Below, in pieces: positions 57,820-64,000 of a stretch of 64,000 bases of DNA (positions are counted from its first letter, which is position 1; each line of letters opens with the position of its first letter). Where the stretch lies: assembly GCA_011317545.1 (NCBI GenBank), contig WUJK01000005.1, positions 1,116,001 to 1,180,000 on the forward strand. Reading direction: 5' to 3'. The notes below the pieces were generated by a model. That model had not been told where the DNA came from and ran no database searches. It worked only from the letters and a program-made list of their open reading frames with translations. The position numbers and the translations under genes were made by a program. This DNA comes from Coniella vitis. Lineage: Eukaryota; Ascomycota; Sordariomycetes; Diaporthales; Schizoparmaceae.

Positions 57820-60800
57820 ATGAGCAACCACTTGCCGGCTGGGCAACCAGCCATGCAAGGAGGGGGAGGCCGCAGCTACGGTAGCCACAATGGCCAGCCT
57901 GGCTACAACATCTCAGGCGGGCCGCCGGGTAATGGAGGCGCACCCCCGCCGCAGCAACATCATGGCCGTGGTCAATCACAATACCAGCACCAGCAACTAT
58001 ATTACCACCAGCCAGCTTATACCCAAACTGCCATGTATGGCCCCTACATGCAGCCGTACTCATACGCCTACGCTCAGCATTACAATCCTCACATGGCGCC
58101 GCAATATGGTCACAACGGCATGGTCTCTCCTGGAGGCTACCCGTCCAACTACTACGCACCCCAAGCGCCCATTTACAATCCACAACCGCCTCTGCAGCAT
58201 TCTCCATATCAGCATTCTCCGGGCATGTCCGCCTACACCATGAACCAGCAGCATCCCATCGCCCAGCCGCCCATGACCTCGTCATATGCACAACCAGCTG
58301 CTGTAGTTCCAGCTCTTCCCCCAACACCAGCGTCCAACTCCGCTTCTCAAACTCCTGCGACTCCCTTCACACCGCCGGCCCAACGACATGTGGACCCAGT
58401 TCCCGACTACCAGTCATATGCAGATGAGCGTATCGAGGTTGACACCGCTGTTGAATCCGATGTAGCGCAACAGTCCTTTCCCTCTAGGCCAAACTCTTCC
58501 ATTGCTCCAGAATCGCCAGTTCTTGACGTCCCTCGGCCCAACCCCCGAGCTATCTGGGGCGCAGTAAGTCTATCCCCATAATATTTGCAACATTTTCAAT
58601 ACATACTTTACCTCTCTTAGCCTGGAAACTACTCGCCTCTGCGGGAATATATCACTAATTCGCACCTTATAGCTACCTTGGTCAACGCACGAGGACAAGC
58701 CGTGGCCCAAACGTAAGAAGCTTAAGAAGAAGAAGACGAAGATTATTGCCGATGGGGACGTGAATCTACAATCTTCACAAGCCCAACAAGTAGAAATTAC
58801 TGCACCTGTCCAAGGCTCTGAAGGACCTAGCGGTGCTATCGACAATGCGGATACCTCAAGCCATTCCGAGGAGACGTCTTCTACAGTCAACGTTGCTACA
58901 GACACAATGACGACTAGTACGCCAGAACCAAGTACATCTGCTATTCAGTCCACCCCGCCGGCTATAGCCCCTCTACAGCCCGCAAAAACGCCAATCACAC
59001 ACACTACTGCTTCTCCTGTCACGGCTCTGCCGGCTTTACCCAAAGCCATGCCTCCATCAAATCAAGGGCCGGCTGAGTATGTAAAGGAGAAGACAGCCGG
59101 CAAGCCAGACGAAAACACAACCCATCTTGAAACAGCGGGCGATGCAGAACCTCTAGAAGCCAAGGCTGCGGTGAAGCCGGTATTTAAGAACTGGGCTGCC
59201 CTCCTCAAGGCACCAACGGCTACCAAACCGTTTACAGGTGCACAGACTGGTGCAAATGGGACAATAGTCGCTGACGGTATGGATTTGGGAACACAGACGC
59301 ATGGATCGTCGGGAATTGACCAGCCGGGGACCAAGACGCTTGCAGAAGTTCTTCGCTCTTACAGGGTGGACTCCAACGACAAGACTGCCTTCTTTATTGA
59401 GCCCCGTGGCCTTTTGAACTCGGGCGTCGACTGCTACATGAATTCTGTGGGTTAATCTCTGCCCTAAACTGCTTGGCAATGTGCATACAGGTGCTAACAA
59501 TGCTCCAAGATCCTGCAAGTTTTGTTGTATTGTCGGCCCTTTTACAATTTCCTTAATGAGGTGAAGACAAAGTGCCGCATCAACATGAGGCTACTACTGT
59601 TGGAAGCATTGTAAGTATATTGCACCCGTATTGCACCACGCATATCGCTCACCCGTGTGCAGAATTGAGTTCCATGATCAGTTCCGGGTCATAGATGCGG
59701 CTAGCACACCAGAACAGTTGAGGTCAAAGATTCAGGATAAGTATCAGCAATTTGGCGAGCCGTTTAGAGCCGATTTTCTTTATGACAAGGCATTCAAGAC
59801 TCCTGTCTTTGTTAAATCGAAGTTGAAGGTTAGTGTCTCGTGTGTTCAGGCTTGAAATTTCCAAACTTGAAGTTGACTGGTTGTATAGCTTGGCAAGCAA
59901 CAAGACGCGGAAGAATTTCTGACTCTGCTCTTTGATGGATTGCAAACGGAATGCGCTGGGGAGATCAAAGATGCAAGCGAGACAACTCCTAAAGCAGAGG
60001 ATGAGGCCGAGGGTTGGACTACGGTGGACAATCGACAAAAGTCTACGGTCACTCAGTCGGCAGGGCCACCGCAAGTTCCTACTCCGCTCACTAGGATATT
60101 CCAAGGTCAGACTCGGTCTGAGCTACGTGGCCCCGGCCGTAAGGATTCGAGTACAGACCAGCCATTCTACACATTCCGGCTACACATTGACGATCCCTCT
60201 GTTCGAAATGTCTCCCAGGCGATGGAATGGTCCAATATTGCCCAAAGCATCAAAGACTATCCTACTCCAAAGGGGGCCGTCACCGCCACCCAACAACAAT
60301 TCATACACAAGTTGCCAGCTGTCCTTATTCTCCAGCTTGTTCGGTTTGAACAGTCAAATGATGGGTCATATCGAAAACTGGGAAAGAAAGTTGGCTATCC
60401 GCTTGACCTCGATATCCCACCAGCTGTTCTCTCGCGACCTAGGCGAAACGAGTATGCTGCAAGCAAAACTGGCATTCCGCGCTACAAGCTTACAGCTGTG
60501 GTGTATCATCACGGTGCTGATATGCACCATGGCCACTACAGTGTCGATGTTCGGCGCCAGGACGGCGAGAGCTGGATACGGATCAACGATACTAAACTTG
60601 AGGCCATCTCCAGCCACGACGTCACTGACATGAGCGGTGAGGACGTGCCGTTGAGGCCGACGGTGGCTAACAAGGATGCGGGCATCGACACATCCGCCGC
60701 TAATAATCGCTTTGCAGCCATGGGAGACGAAGAGAATGCTACGGACGATGGTGGTGATTGGAAGCAAGTTGGGCCAACCAATGGTACCAAGAAATACAGC

Positions 60801-60914
60801 AGCGTTGTGAATGGCAGGTCATCTGGGGCCAGCACTCCCAGAGGAGCTCCTGCCAGGGACGCCAAGGACAACAAGGTGGCTTACTTGCTGTTCTACTCGC
60901 AGCAGCAGATCTAG
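57820..60914 (+). CDS. UBP3: Ubiquitin carboxyl-terminal hydrolase, Ubp3/USP10 type
   Basis: Five exons, 57820-58563, 58673-59446, 59510-59610, 59663-59828 and 59889-60914, encode 936 residues. The first 480 are disordered: Gln/Pro/Tyr/His-rich, then IWGALPWSTHEDKPWPKRKK, a conserved Ubp3 stretch that in yeast meets the partner Bre5. The catalytic domain begins at PRGLLNSGVDCYMNS with the nucleophile Cys at about C502 and continues QQDAEEFL; the His box TAVVYHHG...GHYSVDV places His at about H811 and WIRINDTKL the third residue at about D829. The canonical GN before the Cys is VD here. It ends VAYLLFYSQQQI, the normal USP end. Ubp3 removes ubiquitin from Sec23, ribosomal and other proteins in COPII traffic and ribophagy. 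Confidence 0.93.
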
Positions 60915-60917
60915 GGA

Positions 60918-63251
60918 ATGCAGGCTGCCGAATCTGTCGAACCAACAATTCACAGCGTCAAGTTTCGCCCCAGTCAAGCCGTTTCCGTGGACGAGGAAAA
61001 TACTGGCGGTACTGAGGACGTCCTGACCGTTTCGCCTGCTTGCGCAACTAATATAGACCCAAGTGAGAGATCTATCCAACAATCAAGCAAGGCATCGAAG
61101 CCGTCCGAGAAAAAACACTTAGTCGACGAGTCGAGTAAGATGGATGTTCCTGCTGTGGGATCAGTATCCGGCAAGGTAGACAAAATCGAAGAAGACAATG
61201 TGTTTTTGATCAAGAAGGAAGAGATTCGAGGTATGGTCGATAGGAGCGCTGAACAGGTGGAGCTCAAAGGCGAAGGTGAAGATGAAAATGAAAATAACAA
61301 ATTCGATCATATGACGGGTGATGTCAGAAGGTCAAATTCCGCATTCCCCCCTTCGTTCACAACAGAATACGTGACACGCAGAGCAAGTTTCGGGAATGGT
61401 GAACGCGAGGCCGAATCAAGCCTTATTTCGAATTGCGTAGCCAATTTTCGCGACGCTGATGCTGTTAGATCACCTTGCAAGAGCGGAAAGCCACAGTCAA
61501 AACCGAGCGATACGGTGCCTAGCAGCCATGAGATCCAAGAACGAAGTCTGTTCCAAGATTTTGAACTCGAGCCTCCTGCAACTGGCGACATGGCTGTGGA
61601 CAGGATCGAGTCAGCCTGTGGAAAGTCTCCAGCGGCATCTTTATCGGAGATTACAGCAGAAAATGCAGGGCCGAAGGATGACATTGATATGCAAATAGGC
61701 TCGACGGACGCAGACACTAGTCAAAACAAAGTTTGCGAAGACGACGAAGCCGCCCAGTTCCAGAAAACAAAACAGAAACGGCAAAAGGCCAAAGCGGCAA
61801 AGAAGAAGCGCAAAGCCCGAGAAAAGCTTGCCAAGAGTGGGAATACTCTAAATCAGAACGACTCACATTCCGAGTTGAGAGGCATTGCAGAGGACCCACA
61901 GCAGCATTTGAATCCATCACACAAGCACAATCCGAAGCATGAGCATAGCATATCGCAGCTAAGAATTCTCCAAAACTATAGCCGCGATGAGTTTACAAAT
62001 GCAACGGATACTGCAAAGAAATACCTCAGATACTGTGGGCGACTAGTCTCATCACAGGTTTTCCAGGACGCCTTGAAGGACTTGAGCGAAATCACGGCAC
62101 ACTCCACCGACCCTACTGTCTATAGAGTGTGGTCTGCTATGTACGTTGTTGTTAACAATGTACGCTCAGTGCAAGAGCTTGCCACGGCTCGGCTCCGCCT
62201 CCTAAGTAGCACGCTGGAGACGCTGGATATGGAGGATGAAGCAGTCCGACATTTGCAAACTACAATTACAGAGATTGTGCTAAAACTGACTGCGTGCTTG
62301 CCGCGGGGAACGTTTCGAGCTTGGGATTTTAAAGACTTCCAAAAGGACGGGTCGTATGAGCTCTCGGGGGCGTTATCTGTGCTGCTGTTGCGGGTTTTCG
62401 ACTTGGTCAAGTCTCTGAGCTTGTGGTTTTTGGCCTCACACGATACTCTGATGAAGAGCTAGGAGCTCATAGCAAGGAAAGCATCCGATAGAGCATCTTG
62501 GTGGCCTTGTATCAGTTCAGTCGAGGCCGAGAAGTTTGCTGGGGACTTGACCACAACGTACGTATCACTCACAGAGCCGCTTATACCGCTTTGTACAGCC
62601 AGGCTCGCCCGGTGTTTGACTTGGACGAATACAGTCTATGCGCAGGCGAGCAAAGCACTGATAGACGACTCGCAAGCACTGTTCGACTTCCACAACACTG
62701 ATCGACAGGCCATGTTGGCATCGCGAGCCGAACAGCTGCGAGATGTTGACACAATTGTGCGGTCGACGCTGCTCAGTGCAATCTCGCGAGGCTTGGATGA
62801 AGTAGATTCACCAGCCTCCTACTTTTACAATGCGCAGGACAGCAAATTCTACGCAGAGACAGCACTGGGTGTCATTGTATTAGCTCATGAAACAATAGAA
62901 GAGTTGGACGGACTTGAGTCGGAATCTCAAGAGGATGAAGCGTCCCTAGGCTATCCCTATCCGAGGAGGCTTCTTGGTGGTAATGCTTTGGATGTCACTG
63001 AACTTGAGCACAGAGCACCAGATCTCTTTACAAAGGACTCCAGCTTCCGTCGGCACTTGACGCTTGCATGCAACTTTACCCGAAGCGCAGTCAACTGGTG
63101 CCGCTATTGTCTGCAAAAGCAGGGTGCACTGAATGCTATGGAGTCCTGTGGGGCCGTGCCGCACTTTAATTTTGACGAACCGGTTCCTTTGCAACAGCTT
63201 GACGATACCTTGGACTTCGTCCGCGAATTGGAACGGCAATCGAAACGTTAA
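60918..63251 (+). CDS. Uncharacterised long ORF in frame with Ubp3, itself cut by one TAG
   Basis: The nearest ATG (60918) is six bases past the first base of the Ubp3 stop, in the same frame. The first part runs 514 codons to TAG at 62460-62462; the same frame is then open to TAA at 63249-63251. The first 270 residues are acidic, Ser/Glu-rich and disordered; a basic patch KQKRQKAKAAKKKRKAREK follows at about 280; then a helical region (LRYCGRLVSSQVFQDALKDL...) continues past the TAG (FDFHNTDRQAMLASRAEQLRDVDTIV and FVRELERQSKR). A possible in-frame 57-nt intron 62406-62462 (weak GTCAAG donor, CTAG acceptor) would remove the TAG; alternatively the gene is decaying. I recognise no domain. True start, splice pattern and even independence from Ubp3 are unclear. 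Confidence 0.5.
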
Positions 63252-63692
63252 TGGATGGAGGGGTGGGTTTATTTCATGTGGTGCCGTGGGTCAGAAAGCG
63301 CCTCTCATGACGGGAAGTGTCGGGGATGAGTTCAAGAACAATATAGCGGGTGCTGAAAAGGAAAGTGACAGGGTAATCAAGCCGAAAAGGCCACAAATGT
63401 CAAAGGACGAACAGAGGGAGCTTGATGTGAAGCGGAAAGAGTTATGTGTGACGAGAACATGGCCGCAAAAGCGGAGGGGTCGTTGGTCATTCTGTTATAG
63501 TCTCAGGGTAGAAGATCATTGGAGACGGAAGAGTTCAGCGAGGGACTCATGGGGGCGTATGACAGCTTAGCGGTTCCCAAGTACAATAGTGTACAAGTAT
63601 CAAGGACACAACTTGATGAGTTGCTGGGTTTATGATTTGAATTATTGGGTGCCGAAAGATTCATATTCTTCAGTGGTGTGATGCAGGGAGGT
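63252..63692. other. Downstream non-coding sequence
   Basis: Past the TAA. A further short Lys/Arg-rich frame ends at 63570 but lacks its own start context or motif. Probably 3' UTR. Confidence 0.45.
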
Positions 63693-63776
63693 TCAAGGAT
63701 GGCAGTAATATAAATTCAGTCTAAGAATGGCAGAGATGTAAGTTCAGTCCAAGGATGGTAGTAATGTAAATTCAGT
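63693..63776. repeat. Three tandem 28-bp units
   Basis: Units at 63693-63720, 63721-63748 and 63749-63776 share the pattern YNAAGRATGG...GTAA(A/G)TTCAGT, with about 80-90% identity, each ending TTCAGT. A partial fourth unit may follow. They abut the tRNA-like element on its B-box side. Confidence 0.85.
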
Positions 63777-63789
63777 TTCAAGACTGATT

Positions 63790-63900
63790 CGTGCAGGGAT
63801 TGAACCTATGCCATGGCTGTTATGTAGATATGGTGCTACTTGAATAGGTCCACAGCTGCGTGTTTGCAAGTTGTCGGATGGACCACTACACCACAGTACC
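63790..63900 (-). mobile_element. tRNA-like / SINE-like relic (A box and B box)
   Basis: On the minus strand TGGTGTAGTGG (A box, about 63893-63883) is followed 87 bp later by GGTTCAATCCC (B box, 63806-63796), good matches to the RNA polymerase III internal promoter. The acceptor stem does not close and the D arm is poor, so it is not an intact tRNA; the spacing would need an intron or insertion. With the 28-bp tandem repeats directly 3' it resembles a tRNA-derived SINE. No target-site duplication was identified. Confidence 0.4.
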
Positions 63901-64000
63901 AAAAGTATGATCGTATGCCTGTAACTTGTATTATAGGCTTATATATGTGACACAAGTACTACCTAGGTACTCGATACTTGGCATTTCAAGTTGTTACAAT

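Noticed and set aside
63790..63900. Intact tRNA gene
   Set aside because: A and B boxes are good, but acceptor and D stems do not pair, so only a tRNA-like element is reported.
1..64000. Secondary-metabolite cluster suggested by two SDRs, a methyltransferase and an oxidase
   Set aside because: No synthase, P450, transporter or pathway regulator; genes are spread among housekeeping loci.

Overview
The window is nuclear DNA of a filamentous ascomycete, most likely a sordariomycete. The evidence is the many short introns (about 50-160 nt, mostly GTRNGT donors with CTRAC-type branch sites and YAG acceptors), intergenic spacing of 0.5-2 kb, and gene families typical of Pezizomycotina: an Ecm33-type GPI protein, an Anp1-type mannosyltransferase, a cytochrome b5-acyl-CoA dehydrogenase fusion, and a NUZM-type complex I subunit. 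No ribosomal RNA, intact tRNA, CRISPR, prokaryotic operon or intact transposon was seen.

Layout, left to right. 1-12.4 kb: a CnjB-like seven-knuckle CCHC protein (5' end cut by the window), a SAM methyltransferase, an orphan 612-aa protein with an internal 32-residue tandem repeat, a retinol-dehydrogenase-like SDR, and a six-knuckle Gis2/CNBP-type protein. 13.8-25.3 kb: a flavin amine oxidase with an added membrane segment, the b5-acyl-CoA dehydrogenase, eIF2B beta, the N-terminal acetyltransferase Naa10/Ard1, and a 3-oxoacyl-reductase-like SDR. 26.1-35.6 kb: LTO1, a complex I accessory subunit, a Bcp/Dot5-type peroxiredoxin, the splicing factor SPF45, and Ecm33. 35.6-43.9 kb: an 8.4-kb stretch with no convincing gene, rich in homopolymers, microsatellites and short inverted repeats. 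43.9-63.3 kb: a 3-methyladenine DNA glycosylase, Anp1, Qcr7, a mitochondrial NAD+/nucleotide-type carrier, Sae2/CtIP, a Ubp3-type deubiquitinase, and an uncharacterised long ORF in the same frame directly after it. The right edge carries a 28-bp tandem repeat beside a tRNA-like A-box/B-box pair, resembling a SINE relic.

The genes are mostly housekeeping and do not form a metabolic cluster. Themes are RNA/translation (CCHC proteins, SPF45, eIF2B beta, LTO1), respiration (complex I and III subunits, NAD carrier), DNA repair (glycosylase, Sae2, nuclear peroxiredoxin) and cell wall/glycosylation (Ecm33, Anp1).

The strongest unexplained signal is a dispersed intergenic octamer, ACTATGTA/TACATAGT. 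I counted 24 copies by eye against about 2 expected by chance; none lies in a called exon and 15 lie between 37.1 and 46.5 kb. Several are paired as perfect inverted repeats. Exon coordinates below were derived by hand from splice-site consensus and reading-frame continuity.
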